A DNA stretch of 64,000 nucleotides from Massariosphaeria phaeospora (Eukaryota > Ascomycota > Dothideomycetes > Pleosporales). Numbering within the stretch: position 1 is the first letter of the stretch; each line of letters begins with the position of its first letter. Under the pieces are notes generated by a model, which searched no databases, was not told where the DNA came from, and worked only from the letters and a program-made list of their open reading frames with translations. Below are positions 10,317 through 22,400 of the stretch, piece by piece. The DNA lies in assembly GCA_011032825.1 (NCBI GenBank), contig JAADJZ010000003.1, forward strand, positions 2,046,001-2,110,000. Direction: 5' to 3'. The position numbers and the translations under genes are program-made.

Positions 10317-12091
10317 CTACCCAGAGGCGTCACTTCCATTCCTCAGGCCCAAGCTCTTCGCATTGGACTCTTCCTGTTCTGGCATCTGCGCAAACCATGC
10401 TGGTGGCTTCATGCCCGTCTGGTCCTGGATAGTGCTTAGAAGAGGCGGCAGGCTCTGAAATAGGTTCTTAATCGAGACCGTGGGGTCTGCCGCGTTCTCG
10501 CTCTGTGAGCCAGTATTCCACACGTTGATCTTAGGTTGCAGGCCGTTAATAGCTTTGGCGTTGGCGTTGGCGAGGCGTTCGTAGGTGTTGTTTTGAAGCA
10601 TGAGGTACTGCATCAGGCCCTGAGGACCACCAAGTACCTTGGCCATATCGCCATAGGCCTTGGGCATCGCGGACAAACCCTCTGCTTCTTTCTGGTGCGC
10701 ATTCAAAGTCGCCTGTGCCTCACGCTCCTTCCTGAAATAATCGGCCTCAGCGGCGCGCTTCGCGGTATAGAAGCTGGCTTCGGCTTCCCGCTCCTTGGCT
10801 TTGAAACTGGCTTCGGCTTCTTTCAAGCGACGAAATGCAGCTGCTTCGGCGTCGGCTTGCTCACTGAATTTGTTCCCCTCGGCGACCTTCTCTTTTGCAT
10901 AAAGCTCGGCATCGGCCTTCTGCTGTGACGACTCTTTGGCGATTTTGGCTTGTGTGACTGTAGTAGCTCGAAGTCGTTCTAGTTCCATGAGAGCTTTCTT
11001 CTTTTCCACTTCAGTGTTAAGTTCAGCGTCACGGGCTTCAGCTGCTCGCTTGGCATTGATTCGTGCTAAGTTGAGGTCTTTGTCGATATGGATCTCCTTG
11101 TCGGTAAGTTTGGCATCAGCAGAGGCCTTCTCTCCCTTACGTTCGGTCTCCAACACCGCAGTGGCAGCATGTATTTTAGCTACCTCCTGCTTCGTTTTGC
11201 CTTGTTTCTCAGCCTCGCCCACTTCGCCTCTCATCCTAGCATCAGCCACGTCAACTTTGGCCTGATTTAGAGCACCTTCATGAGCCTTTCGAGACAGGAA
11301 AGCGAAATATTCAGAACCAGGCGCGTCCTTCAGTTCGCGCACGTTAGCGCAGTAAATCTTTAACCCAAAGCTCTGCAATTCACTCTGGACTTGCTGAATG
11401 ACTTTGTCCTTGAAGAGTTTCCGCTCCCGAAAGAGCTCTTCCATGGTCATGTTCGAGACAATACTGCGGGTTTCGCCTTCAATGATACCCTTGACGATGT
11501 CTTGAATATGGTTTCGTCCAGCTCCGACTGAAACTGCGCCCTTGGAGACTCCTGCTGTTGGAGACCCGTCGGATTCGCCAGTGAGGAGAACAGCATACTT
11601 CTCGAGTGACTCATGATCATCGGTAGGGCCAATCGTGAACACGGCAGGCAGAGAGAACTTCAGTTTCTCTACTGTCATTGCCTGTAAGGCTATGGAGAAG
11701 TCGAAAGGTGTGATACTGATCTTTGAGACCTTTTGGAAAGGATAGACGAAGGCCTAAAATTCCAGATTAGTTTTGAATCAGCCTATCGGGATCCATATCA
11801 GATAAACCTACTTTCTTCTTGATCGAGACCTTCTCAATTCCGACACCGGTAATGACGAGGTACGCATTAGGCTCGGCGACGTGATACCAGAGCCCCAAGT
11901 TTGCTGAGGGTTGTTGTTGGTTATTGATGTAAATAGTATCAAACTTAGTAGAAGAAAGAAAGTAAGGTGATTATTCGATAGAGCAGACGAAGTTTTTATA
12001 TGTGTGTGGCAAGAGAGGTTGTATGAGAGATATTGCGCTCGAAGAGTATGTGCCTGAGCAATCAAACACGTTGTGTGTAATCGCGAGCCAT
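10317..12091 (-). CDS. Flotillin-like SPFH-domain protein
   Basis: The secure part is two minus-strand exons: one ending at 11812 that carries YHVAEPNAYLVITGVGIEKV, and 11753-10317. Together they give about 510 residues. Flotillins are membrane-associated scaffolds of sterol-rich domains on the cytoplasmic face. The SPFH/PHB domain (about residues 20-200) includes PFQKVSKISITPFDFSIALQAM and LKFSLPAVFTIGPTDD. A long Ala/Glu-rich coiled coil with repeated KEREAEASF/AEAAAF units follows (about 200-380), then the flotillin C-terminal domain with PQGLMQYLMLQNNTYERLA. No ATG exists in frame near the first certain residues. The best start is ATG at 12091 in a 22 nt exon joined to the AG before 11911, which keeps phase. 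That exon is tentative. Confidence 0.82.
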
Positions 12092-13025
12092 GCAAAGGTA
12101 AGAAGAGAGACAGATCTTGAGCGGAAGAGAGCGCCGTGATAGCACCGCCGTATCTAAATGTAACACTGAGAAAAATTATTTGTACGCAATGCCCCAGACA
12201 GTAAAAGAGAGTTTATCACATGCCAGATATATTGCCTTCGTCTTTACAAAACCCTGCCGTATACACCATACGAGGCAATGCCTAGAGCAAAACGAGTGAA
12301 AGTGTGTGATGTAGTTAATTGAGGGTGGTATAGGTGATGGAATTTGTCACAAGTTTTGGCAAATCAGCCTGACCCAACGCCAACTGTTGCTGAAAAACAA
12401 TATCGTGGGTGGGGTATACTGCTTCTATAAACCTCGTTTTATGTCAACGATCCTAGCCACGAATTAGCAAGAAGATATTTGGTAACATGTCAGTGTTCAC
12501 CGGCGATAGGCTTTGGTTCCGGCCCCTATTTACCCATAGTGCCAGGCCTCACCTTTTGAGTGGAAATTATGTCTTTCTATACCTCCCGCCGTCTGAGCTA
12601 TGATTTTCTGACCCGCATACCCACACTCCTATTGCATTTATTACCTGCTATCGCCACCTACGAGGTCCAAAACAAGTGAACTTGACCTTAGAGCTTTCGC
12701 CTAACTTCCAGCGTTCCGTGTAGTAAGAGCGTCCGGGTGAACTTCAGTGCTCTGGGGAGGCATGATTAGGTAGTGTTCGTGCTTTCCGCTAGCTCCATCG
12801 CGACCATGGAAACCAGGTATACGCATCCAAGGAAAAACCTGAGCAGATTTTCCCCGCTGCCTCTGATCCCGGCACTCGGCACACGTTCTCAAATAATACG
12901 GCGACTCCCTGCTCTTGATTTACCGCCACAGAAAACAGCCTTCCGCCTCCACGTTGAATAGCGCCTGCGTATCTGGGAACCTCACTTTATTTGGTTAATT
13001 AAGAGCAAGTGCTCGGAACTTCAGC
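12092..13025. other. Intergenic upstream of flotillin and of the unknown gene at 13026
   Basis: Divergent promoter region of about 930 bp, AT-rich toward 12300-12700. It contains copy B of the dispersed motif at 12248-12271. Short ORFs at 12701-12961 show no coding character. Confidence 0.5.
12248..12271 (-). repeat. Dispersed 25 bp motif, copy B
   Basis: AAACCCTGCCGTATACACCATAC, sharing the core CCCTGCCGTAT with copy A. Confidence 0.4.
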
Positions 13026-13763
13026 ATGTATCAGGACGAGGAGGGTTCCTTGCCGTCTTACGAAGATACCATCAAATTGACGCCTACGGAGCACTCCCGG
13101 TGGACACAAACACACACGATATCCCCTTCCAGAGGGCTACAGTTACTCGACCAGCTGACGCTTGTCCGCGGTCAACACATCCGCTCTGTGATCGATACCC
13201 ACATACTCCCACTCGTGGAACAGCAGGTCACTCACGGCATCGCACAAACGACGATAGCTATGCTTCCATCTGAAATTCTCCTACCTGCGCCGGAGGAAGA
13301 GAGTTCCGAGTTTAGCTTCGACTCCGGAAACAAGAAGAAAGTGGAAGTAATCGGCTTCTCCTCGAACGAATCGCCTCAGGTTGTGAGATTGGAGGGCCAG
13401 ATGAACAGGACCGAGTTTTGGCGAGCGCCGAATACTATCCGGGAGTTAGAAGTGGTTTTGAAGGAGTCGCTTAATGCATCTCCAAATCTACAATCACCAA
13501 CTGGCTCCCGGGTTCCGCCAACACAGAAACCGCAACGGCACGTAAAGAGAGGCCTTTTTGGGCGGATGGCCGATGTAATTAACCAAGAAGAGAGATGGCC
13601 TATTCGAAGCTCAGAGGGTGATATGGAGCATTACGGGGTAGCGGGACAGGTGTTGGTGAAGGCAACGTTGGACGACATCTGCTTGAGAACCACCAATGAG
13701 TTCGGGCTCTATGACACCATGTCCAAACTGTGTATCGTCATTCGAGTGGATGCCAGATGCTGA
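13026..13763 (+). CDS. Conserved fungal protein of unknown function
   Basis: A single exon of 245 residues. It opens with an acidic, Tyr-containing segment (MYQDEEGSLPSYEDTIKL) whose LPSYED resembles the PPxY-like N termini of several fungal proteins. A helical core follows at about residues 35-90 (LDQLTLVRGQHIRSVIDTHI and ILPLVEQQVTHGIAQTT), then a strand-rich part with VEVIGFSSNESPQVVRLEGQ and a helix EFWRAPNTIRELEVVLKESL. The C-terminal half is basic around residue 175 (HVKRGLFGRMADV). I recall similarly organised uncharacterised proteins in other filamentous fungi, but know no function. There is no signal peptide or membrane segment. The first ATG was chosen; no in-frame ATG precedes it after a stop. 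Confidence 0.7.
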   Translation: MYQDEEGSLPSYEDTIKLTPTEHSRWTQTHTISPSRGLQLLDQLTLVRGQHIRSVIDTHILPLVEQQVTHGIAQTTIAMLPSEILLPAPEEESSEFSFDSGNKKKVEVIGFSSNESPQVVRLEGQMNRTEFWRAPNTIRELEVVLKESLNASPNLQSPTGSRVPPTQKPQRHVKRGLFGRMADVINQEERWPIRSSEGDMEHYGVAGQVLVKATLDDICLRTTNEFGLYDTMSKLCIVIRVDARC

Positions 13764-14448
13764 AGGGGTTACAACCGGTAACTTATAGGCCTCGAATGTA
13801 TTGATGTAGCTATTGCTCCCGCAGATACTGTTCATGAACACGACCTTGTCTATCAGTCATTTCTTATCTTTATAGTGACAACCCATTCGAGATTGAGGAG
13901 AATTGAGATTACTACTCTCTATTGCGCAGTAGTACGCTTATGTGGTAGAAGAATATTCTTCGCTAGCTACATGATCGAATTTGGGCTTTGGAGCAGCCAG
14001 TATGTTCATGTAACCTGCAATTTCACCACACCAGTATTATCTGACACTCTGCCACATTCTGGCACAAGTCGAAGTCGAGAAGAGGGTACTGATACTTTGA
14101 GGTATGTGACGTTGTTTTATGGCGTCCGGACGCATTGCGACTGAAAAGCTGAGAGCGAATCTAGTGACACTACAGTCTTAACTTGCAAGTTCCACTGAAC
14201 ACTCGCAGGGGACTGTAGCCGGATCGTTGGCTGGACAGGCGCAGGTAGGGCTAAAGAGAGCTGTAGCGGGAGGTTCATTTGTGCTCGAGAGAAGCCTCCT
14301 GCTAAGGTTTGGCAAACATTACAGTCTATACGATAACTGCCTCCAGTACAGTGGAGAGGAGATGGGGCGAAAGACAACGTCGGCCAATGAAGCCTGTTCT
14401 GTATGGGGTCCTTGGATGTTTGTCTTCGAACTGACTCTTTGCCCAACG
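13764..14448. other. Intergenic, convergent with PYM1
   Basis: Tail-to-tail space of about 685 bp. Short ORFs at 13875-14144 and 14227-14490 lack domains; I see no gene. Confidence 0.5.
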
Positions 14449-15051
14449 TCAAGTTGCAGTCCTCTTCTCGCCTTGCGCATCGAAGCCTAGGCTCTCCAAC
14501 TGCTGGATGAGGGAGTTAATCTTAATGACCTTTTCAAACTGCTCCGGCAGCAGCGCATCGCCCTTCTCCTTTTTGTCCTTGAGGTCCCGGGCCTGGCGCA
14601 GCTTCTTTAGGAGCTTCTTCGCTTCTTTCTCCTGCTCGGCTTCCGGATCGACCTCATTCCCAGGGTCCACAGTGGGCTCGCCTCGTGCAGCCACGCGATC
14701 CTCTAGAGCCTTGTCTTCTTCCTGCTCATCGGCGGCCACAACGGCAGCTTTCTTCCTCGCTTCCCTCCGCCGTGCGTTTTTGTTCGCCGCGGCGCTGGCT
14801 TTGGAAGCGTCGGCCTCGGGCTTCAGGCCCTCAGCGCCAGGAACACCGCCGCCGGTGCCCTTGCTCCGGAACGCTTCAGCGGTGCGGTTCTTGTACACCT
14901 CGACATCCTCGGGCGGGCGGTAGCCGGGGCGGATGCGGATCTCTTTGCGGACAGAGCCGTCAGGGCGCGTTGACGAAGGGATGTGCCGCTCGCCCGTGGA
15001 GGATGTCGTGATGCCCGCTTTGGAGACGGACGTCGTCTCTACGCTCGGCAT
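14449..15051 (-). CDS. PYM1: PYM/WIBG partner of exon junction complex
   Basis: A single minus-strand exon encodes 200 residues. PYM binds the Mago-Y14 heterodimer of the exon junction complex and helps strip it from mRNA at the ribosome. The Mago-binding N terminus is evident at about residues 22-60: GERHIPSSTRPDGSVRKEIR, PGYRPPEDVEVYKN. The middle is Ala/Lys-rich and acidic (RRREARKKAAVVAADEQEED), and the C-terminal coiled coil (about 140-195) includes AKKLLKKLRQARDLKDKKEK and INSLIQQLESLGF. The frame is open a further 103 codons upstream, but that part is low-complexity repeat translation. The start at 15051 puts the binding motif at the usual distance from the N terminus. Confidence 0.88.
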   Translation of the reverse strand: MPSVETTSVSKAGITTSSTGERHIPSSTRPDGSVRKEIRIRPGYRPPEDVEVYKNRTAEAFRSKGTGGGVPGAEGLKPEADASKASAAANKNARRREARKKAAVVAADEQEEDKALEDRVAARGEPTVDPGNEVDPEAEQEKEAKKLLKKLRQARDLKDKKEKGDALLPEQFEKVIKINSLIQQLESLGFDAQGEKRTAT

Positions 15052-15057
15052 GGCGAT

Positions 15058-15087
15058 GGTGCTGGTGCTGGTGCTGGTGCTGGTGCT
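15058..15087. repeat. Hexanucleotide repeat (GGTGCT)5
   Basis: Five perfect units, 7 bp upstream of the PYM1 start codon (minus strand), so the repeat must lie in the 5' leader if that start is used. Confidence 0.85.
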
Positions 15088-15190
15088 GGCGCCAAAGCAG
15101 ACGGATGCGGGGGTGCCCAGTCGGACGGGGTGCAGCACGAGCCGGCCACGGGCGAACGTAGGGGGTGCGGGCGAGGATGAGGGCGAGGGT

Positions 15191-15214
15191 GAGCGTGAGC
15201 GTGAGCGTGAGCGT
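15191..15214. repeat. Hexanucleotide repeat (GAGCGT)4
   Basis: Four perfect units in the PYM1/QCR9 divergent promoter, about 140 bp upstream of PYM1. Confidence 0.85.
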
Positions 15215-15539
15215 GCGACAGTGGCTGCGGGGCGTACGAGGCTGCCAATTGCGGTACGGCAGCAATGGCGGCGGCGTTCAACAGTTGCAGTTGCAGTTGC
15301 AGCAGGCGCGAAAGGACGGCCGACGGCGGGATATTGCGAGATGCCCAGCGCGCCCGCCAATCAGACGACGTCCGCCGGCAGCCTTGGCGCCCTGGCCTGC
15401 AAACCGAGCGAGCGGCGGCCTCAACCTCGCCCACGACCTCGACCCCGACCGGCCATCGCCATCGCCAGCACCCAGCACCACCACCCACCACCCACCAGCG
15501 ATCCGGCGCACTCCCCACGCACACGCGCGACCCGCCAAA

Positions 15540-15959
15540 ATGCCTGGCGTAAGTCCATTGGCCTGCTGCTTCCCCTCGACCCGCTGACCTGGCGCGCGCA
15601 GTTGTCCTCCACCGTCTACAAGCAAGCCCCCCTCCGCTGGCCCCGATGATCCGCTCGGACTGACAGCCAGCGCAGCATCTTCCTCCGGAGCAACACGTCC
15701 ATGCTGGCTACCGTCTTCGTCTCGGCTTTTGGTCTCCAACTGTAGGTTGCGCGCGTGCGGCTGCAACTGTGTCGAGGACCAGCATACTGAACCAAGGGAA
15801 CAGGGCCTTCGAAACGGGATCAGACAGGCTCTGGAACCGTCTTAACAAGGGTGTACGTGTGGCCCTGAGCACGCAGAATGGCCGTGACTAATCTGTATCC
15901 AGCGTCAATGGAAGGATATCAAGGCCCGGTATCTGGAGCAGGCCGCCGACGACGAATGA
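15540..15959 (+). CDS. QCR9: Ubiquinol-cytochrome c reductase subunit 9 (QCR9, complex III)
   Basis: Five tiny exons (15540-15548, 15602-15621, 15667-15741, 15804-15852, 15903-15959) encode 69 residues, the normal length for this subunit. QCR9 is a single-pass inner-membrane protein that packs near cytochrome c1 and the Rieske protein. Family landmarks: TVYN at residues 8-11, then basic/polar IFLRSN, a membrane helix with MLATVFVSAFGLQLAFE, and the conserved DRLWNRLNKGRQWKDIKARY ending in DDE. The second intron (15622-15666, 45 nt) begins GC instead of GT. The GC-AG join is the only one I found that makes TVYN and keeps the frame. Exon 1 holds only MPG. Divergent from PYM1. Confidence 0.85.
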
Positions 15960-16462
15960 AGGCGGAACGCACCGGCGCTGGGGTGATGGACTGTACAGGC
16001 GGTTAGAGGCAGAGTGGAGGCCGAGGCGTGTACCATGGTGTATTCTACGACAGGCAGACTCAATGCAGGACTGATTGCTGGTGACATGTCAACGCTGAGA
16101 TGAGCCCGTTATCTTGGCCTGCCAGACTCTTCCACATTCTTGGCCTGCCTACAAGCCCTTCTTACCTTGCCCCGTATACCCGATACAACAGGGCTTCGTA
16201 AGGATAAAGGTAAACTATCGACCTGTTGCTGAAAGCTGGTATACCGCCAAGAGGATTGCGTTAGTCGATGGTGCAGTTTGCGGGGAAGCGCTGATGACAT
16301 TGGGCACCTCGCCCCTGCTGCCTGTCCCTTTCACATTGCCTGGTGAGTAAAGGCCGCTCCACCCCGCTACAGCCCACCCACCACCACAACCTCCCACCAT
16401 CGCAAATCCCACCGAGACCACTGGCGCCTTGCCCAGCGACAGAGACCCAAGCTCCTGGCACG
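15960..16462. other. Intergenic and leader of UBR1
   Basis: No gene seen. Contains copy C of the dispersed motif at 16174-16198. The UBR1 frame is open back to 16343, but this part has no ATG before 16463. Confidence 0.5.
16174..16198 (+). repeat. Dispersed 25 bp motif, copy C (5' of UBR1)
   Basis: GTATACCCGATACAACAGGG followed by CTTCG. It matches copy D, just after the UBR1 stop, at 21 of 25 positions in the same orientation. Confidence 0.6.
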
Positions 16463-19400
16463 ATGCTCATATCTCTGCACGAGCAGGAGCTCTGCCGTGA
16501 ACTGCGCGACCTCCCACGCCGGCACGACTTTACGTACAACGAGGCCGCGAGTCGCGAGCTGCAGCGTATCCTCTTCCACTCCCTCGCCGGGCGTGGCGGC
16601 TACCTCCCGCTCTTGTTCCCCAGGGGACCGCCCGCCGATCCCGACGTCCCATGGAGCTTGCGCGAGGCACAGGGAGCCGTCGAGGGCGCCGAATACACGG
16701 CCGCAGCGCGGGGGAAGCCCTGCGGGCACATCTTCAAGAGCGGCGAAGCCACCTACCGGTGCAAGACCTGCACCACCGACGAAACTTGCGTGCTGTGCGC
16801 GCGGTGCTTCGATGCTTCGGACCATGAAGGACATCAGGTCTACGTCACCGTCTCGCCGGGCAATTCGGGCTGCTGCGACTGCGGTGACGACGAAGCCTGG
16901 GTTCGGCCGGTGCACTGCAACATCCACACTTGCTCTCCAGCGGCGGGATCAAAGTCGGCTGGAAAGGCAAAACAAGGCTCGTCGTTGCCGGACGAGTTGG
17001 TGGAGAGCATTCGAATGACCATTGCGCGGGCACTCGATTACCTGATCGATGTCTTCTCCTGCTCCCCTGAACAGCTCCGTTTGCCCAAGACTGAGGAGTC
17101 TATACTGCATGACGAGCGCACGTCTCGGCTGGCAGCGAAATGGTACGGGTCCGGAGACGTCCCTGAACCCGGCCAAAAGTTTGCCCTGGTCTTGTGGAAC
17201 GACGAGAAGCATACAGTCAACGACGTGCGAGACCAAGTTGCACGCGCCTGCAAGCAAAAGATGGCGTTTGGCCTTGCTAAGGCTCACGAAGTCAACGACG
17301 TTGGGCGGAGCGCTATCGTGTACAAAGCCGAAATCAAGGACCTTCTCCGCATGGCAAAGATCATCGAGGACATCAAGCTGACTGTGACCATTCGATCGGC
17401 CCGAGACACATTCCGAGAGCAGATGGGCGGAGCCATTGTTGAATGGATCTCTGACATTGCTGGATGTAGTGTTGGGGATGACAATCAGATACTCCGGCGA
17501 ACCATCTGTGAAGAGTTGCTGAAGCCATGGCGGGTCGGAAGCGAAGCCTCCCATCGAGGCATTGGCGAAGACGGTCTCTATGATCACGAGATGGAGGACA
17601 AGGAAGTCGAAAGGACTGGTTATCTTCATCAGTACGCAAACGCTCAGCGCCGTGCTCGGTTGCAAAGGATGCGACGCCAACGAGCTGCCGATAATGCGAA
17701 CAACGACGATACCACCGCCTCGGATGACGACGAAGAGGAGGCCGAAAGTACTGAAGATGTTGCGGACGAGATGGAAACGGACGATGCGTTAAATCGCGAA
17801 GATGAGGGGATGCTAGACCAGGAGGGCGACGGCGACGGCGACGTTGACATGGAGGCATACGAGAGTCCAGACGAGGCCCTCGAGGTTTCTGAAGCAACAC
17901 TTGCCGGCTATCCACCGCCACCACCTCCTCCTCGACAAGGTGGCCGGAGACAGGCGCAGAACCTTACACCCACGGAGTCAGATAGTGAGGCTATGGTCGC
18001 AGCACCTCCGTTGAGCCACGTAGAACCCTCAGCCGACGTTCCAGAGACCCCTAGCACGAGGCCGATACCACTGCGGCATACGCGCCCGCCTCAATACTGG
18101 CTAGAAAAACCGGACGGATACGCGAAGAAGCCGGGAACCCCTGTTCATGAAGATCTTTGGCAACGATTACGTCTCGACCATCTGATTCTATATGATCTTA
18201 GGATGTGGAAACAGCTGCGTGTCGGCGTCCGGGACGTCTTCATCAGCACCGTTGTATCCATCCCTCAATTCAAGCGTCTATTAGGCCTTAGATTCGCAGG
18301 GGTCTATACCGCTTTGGCCCAGTTATACTTGATTGCAGATCGAGAGCCAGATCATTCTATTATCAACCTGTCATTGCAAATGCTCACCACACCGTCGATC
18401 ACCGCAGAAATAGTTGAGCGAGGCAACTTTCTCACCAACCTGATGGCTATTCTTTACACGTTTCTAACCACTCGTCAAGTTGGCTATCCGTTCAATGTCG
18501 ATGCCAAAGCTACCTTAGCGTTTGAACAGGGTGCCGTAACAAACCGCAGGATGTACCACTTCTTCCTTGATATGAAATACCTACTGAGCTCGGAGCATGT
18601 CCAGGAGCGAATACGGGAAGACGAGCGATATTTGTTGCAGTTCCTCGATTTAGTGCAGCTACATCAGGGGATCTGTCCCAACGTTCGTGCTGTGGGTGAT
18701 CATCTTGAGTACGAGACGGAAGCCTGGATTAGTGCTTCACTCATCACTCGGGAGATGAATCGGCTGTGCAGGCAGTTCTCGGAAGCCTTCGTATGGAATC
18801 GTGACGAGGATCCCACCAACGTCCGTCGAGCTATCCGTGCAGCGGCGAAAGCTGCGATCCTTCACTCTATTGGAGCTGAACGAAACCGATTCGATCAGGT
18901 GGAACTTAAGACCGAGACGAGATTCAAAACTTTGGAGGTTTTTGAGTTCGACGCTGAGCCATCCACATTCACCGGTGACTCATACAAGATAGTTGAGTAC
19001 ATCATTGCCAAAGAACCTATGAGTTTCCATCACGCTCTTCATTACACACTATCCTGGCTCATCGACCGCGCTCGGGGAATGCCACGAGAGCATATGCTCG
19101 GACTGTTGCACTTCTCATACTTCGAACTACGTGAACCATCTGGTCTCATTAATCCTGCTCTCGCTGATCATAGCCCTGAGGAGTATGTACTTGCGTTGTT
19201 TGACTTCCCTCTGCGCGTGTGCGCGTGGCTAGCGCAGATGCGAGCAGGAGTCTGGGTCAGAAATGGCATTACCTTGCGCCACCAAATGACTCAATACAGA
19301 AGCGTCTCACAGCGTGATGTTTCCTATCAGAGAGATATTTACCTTCTACAGGCCGCACTTGTTCTTTGCAACCCCTCCGTCTTCCTCGCCACCATGGTAG

Positions 19401-22400
19401 ACCGATTTGGACTCATCGGTTGGATAAAAGGCCGCTATGACAATAGCCAGCACGGATTTGAGGACAGCCAGGCTATCGAACTAGTAGAGGACTTGGTACA
19501 CCTTCTTATCATTCTTCTGAGCGATCGCGCGTCGTTGGTTCCTGTTGAGGACGACAATGAGCCGCAAATTGCAGCGATGCGTAAGGATATTGCGCACATT
19601 CTATGCTTCAAGCCGCTCTCCTACTCTGAGTTAACCTCGCGCCTGTCGGATCGGATCCAAAACATGGACGAATTTCCCGATGTACTCTCGGAAATGACGA
19701 ATTTCAGACCTCCAGAAGGACTATCTGATACGGGCACTTTCGAACTGAAGGAACAATACATTGAGCTGATAGATCCTTACATACACCAATACACGAGGAA
19801 TCAGCGCGAGGAAGCCGAGACGATATACAAAATCTTCATCGCTAAGAAAACAGGGAAACCAGTAGCCGATATGGTCTTCGAGCCCAAATTGCGGCGGATT
19901 CCCTCTGGCCTTTTCCAGCACCTTTCCGACTTCACGAGGCAGCCATTCTTCACCCAGATAATCTACTATTTACTTGCGTACCCTCTCGTCGCCGCGACCG
20001 CCACACCTAGTATCCCCGCAACGCGAGTTGAAACATATGTTCAATTCGTGTTACAGCTCGTACTCGTAGCTGTCCTCGAGGACAAGTCGGAACAACACGA
20101 ATGGTCCGAAAATGCGCCAGAGTCCTTCGCGACGTCGGTGCTCACTAAACAGGCAAATGTTGGTCTCTCGGATCATCCAACTATACTGTCTCTTCTGAAG
20201 TCGCTATTGGAGAAAGAGGCATTCAAGTCGTGCGAGCCTAAGATCAAGTTGATCATCCACCGACTGAAGCAACGTCAACCCAACACTTTTTTCGTTGCAT
20301 CCCAGGCACTCCACATGTCGGAAGTTAGGATGGACACCGCATCACCAGCCTCGATCACTGTGCAGGACAAAGAGCTCAAGAAACAGCAGGCGCTAGATCG
20401 ACAAGCAAAGGTTATGGCTTCGTTCAAGAAGGAACAAGAGAAATTTATGGCGAACCAGGATTTCGACTGGGGAGATGACTTTAGCGATCTCGAAAACGAA
20501 GCTGATGCGCCAGTCCCTGGGCACGGGAAAATCGTCAAGTATCCCTCTGGCACATGTATCATGTGCCAAGAGGAAACGAATGAACAGCGCCTCTATGGAA
20601 CCTTTGCATTTGTATCCGAGAGTAGTATACTGCGACAAACGGATGTGACAGACACCAACTGGGTCGAAGAAGTAACTAGGACTCCGGTGAGCCTCGATCG
20701 CTCGTCAGAGCGTTCGCGACCGTTTGGTGTGTCGGGGCAAAACAGACATGATGTAGAAAAGGTTTCTTCTACTGGTGAGAGAGTAGTGATTCAACGACAA
20801 GAGCTCGGAAAAGGATTCCCGTATACACACCTCAAGAGGGGCCCCGTCTCCACTGGCTGTGGTCATATCATGCATTATTCTTGCTTTGAGGTATATCTTC
20901 AAGCAACGCAGCGACGCCATGTGAGCCAGATAGCGCGGAACCACCCGGAGCGACCAGAGTTCAAGGAATTCATGTGCCCTCTCTGTAAAGCCCTCGGCAA
21001 CATGTTTCTACCTATTATCTGGAAAGGTAAGAAGATTACGTACCCGGGCGCACTGCAAACATCAACCTCCTTCGACGATTGGATAGGTTCACGAGTCGCT
21101 AGCAGCATCTCTAAATTGGTTAAGGCACCTGGAAGAGCAACCAGAGACTTGACTGCTGATTTCAGCCGTCAGCAAAAGGCATTCCTTGATTACGGCGTGC
21201 ACGACTTCATACAGCCAGTGGCAAGTCGACTTCCGGACATTGTCAAGTCAAACTTTCTAGCAGCTCCATCCCATGCTTCGACGCAGCATCGCTTCCAAAT
21301 ACCAGCGTTTATCCCACTGCAACATAATGAAGACCCTCGCGAACCGATTATGATACCATCTGAAAACAACGTGGCGCTCGGACATAATTTTCTTATGTTG
21401 GAGCTTGTGCGGATATACCAGCGGCTACGAGACACATTTCGCGTCAATTCCTTATCCTCGTCCTTCTCGTATCAACATACCCCTTCTGCCGCTATAGAAG
21501 ACCTGACGCACACTGACGCCTTGGCACAAACGCTCGGGTACTCCATCTCCGCGGTGGAGATTGCCCAGCGAGGAATACAGACGGATTCTTTCAGAGGCAC
21601 TCTACTTGATAGAATCTCGCCACAGTCACTCACGCACCTGCAAGTCTACTCCCAGACTGTGTCATCTTATATCGCCATTGGAAGCCTGGGAGTCGGCAAG
21701 ACAATGGATGAGTATTCCCATAGTCAGACCCGACAGCTTCATCAGTTATTTGTTGGCCATCCTACCATTTTCGATCCCGAAAGTCTTCCATACGATCTCA
21801 AAAGTATCCCGCCACTGCTATTACAAGATGCATTTGTCTTCCTCTCGGAATGTGCCGTATGCGTCGTGCCGGCACTAAATCTTAACATGCATCATATCCT
21901 GCGCCTATGCTACTTGGCGGAGCTCGTTCGAGTAGTTTTGGCATTTCCAGTCGACGGGGCCACAGCCTGGAGTGGAACTAGTGGTGCGCAATCAGCGGCC
22001 AAAGACTCAGAGCCTTTTATCAATGCCGAGAAAGTCGGACATGGCGCTTTCACGTCAGACCAGATGAAGAACCTTCTTTTGTTTGTTCGACTCGTTTCTA
22101 GCGTAGCAAATATCGGCGATTCCCCCACGTCGTTCGATATAGACAACACGCCGCTACCGGATGGACTTGACGAGCCTAGATTCCTCTACTTCATATATAC
22201 CATGGCTTCAACGTACGCCCTGGCCTTTGTCCGAAAGTCGGCCATCCTGATGCATGTGCGCTATGGTGTAGAGCTTCCACCTATTCCCTTGGAGCGTGTA
22301 GATGAGCCTGAACTGGATCGGCTCTCGTCGCTTCTGAGACTCCCGTCTCTTCACGAGATATTTGAAGGATTTGCCGAGAAGTCTGTTGGTGGACAGGCCA

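Noticed and set aside
14933..15649. 238-codon plus-strand ORF opposite PYM1
   Set aside because: Translation of hexamer repeats and promoter; PYM conservation lies on the other strand.
16343..16462. UBR1 start at 16343
   Set aside because: The frame opens there with GTG; the first ATG is 16463, and the extra residues look like leader sequence.
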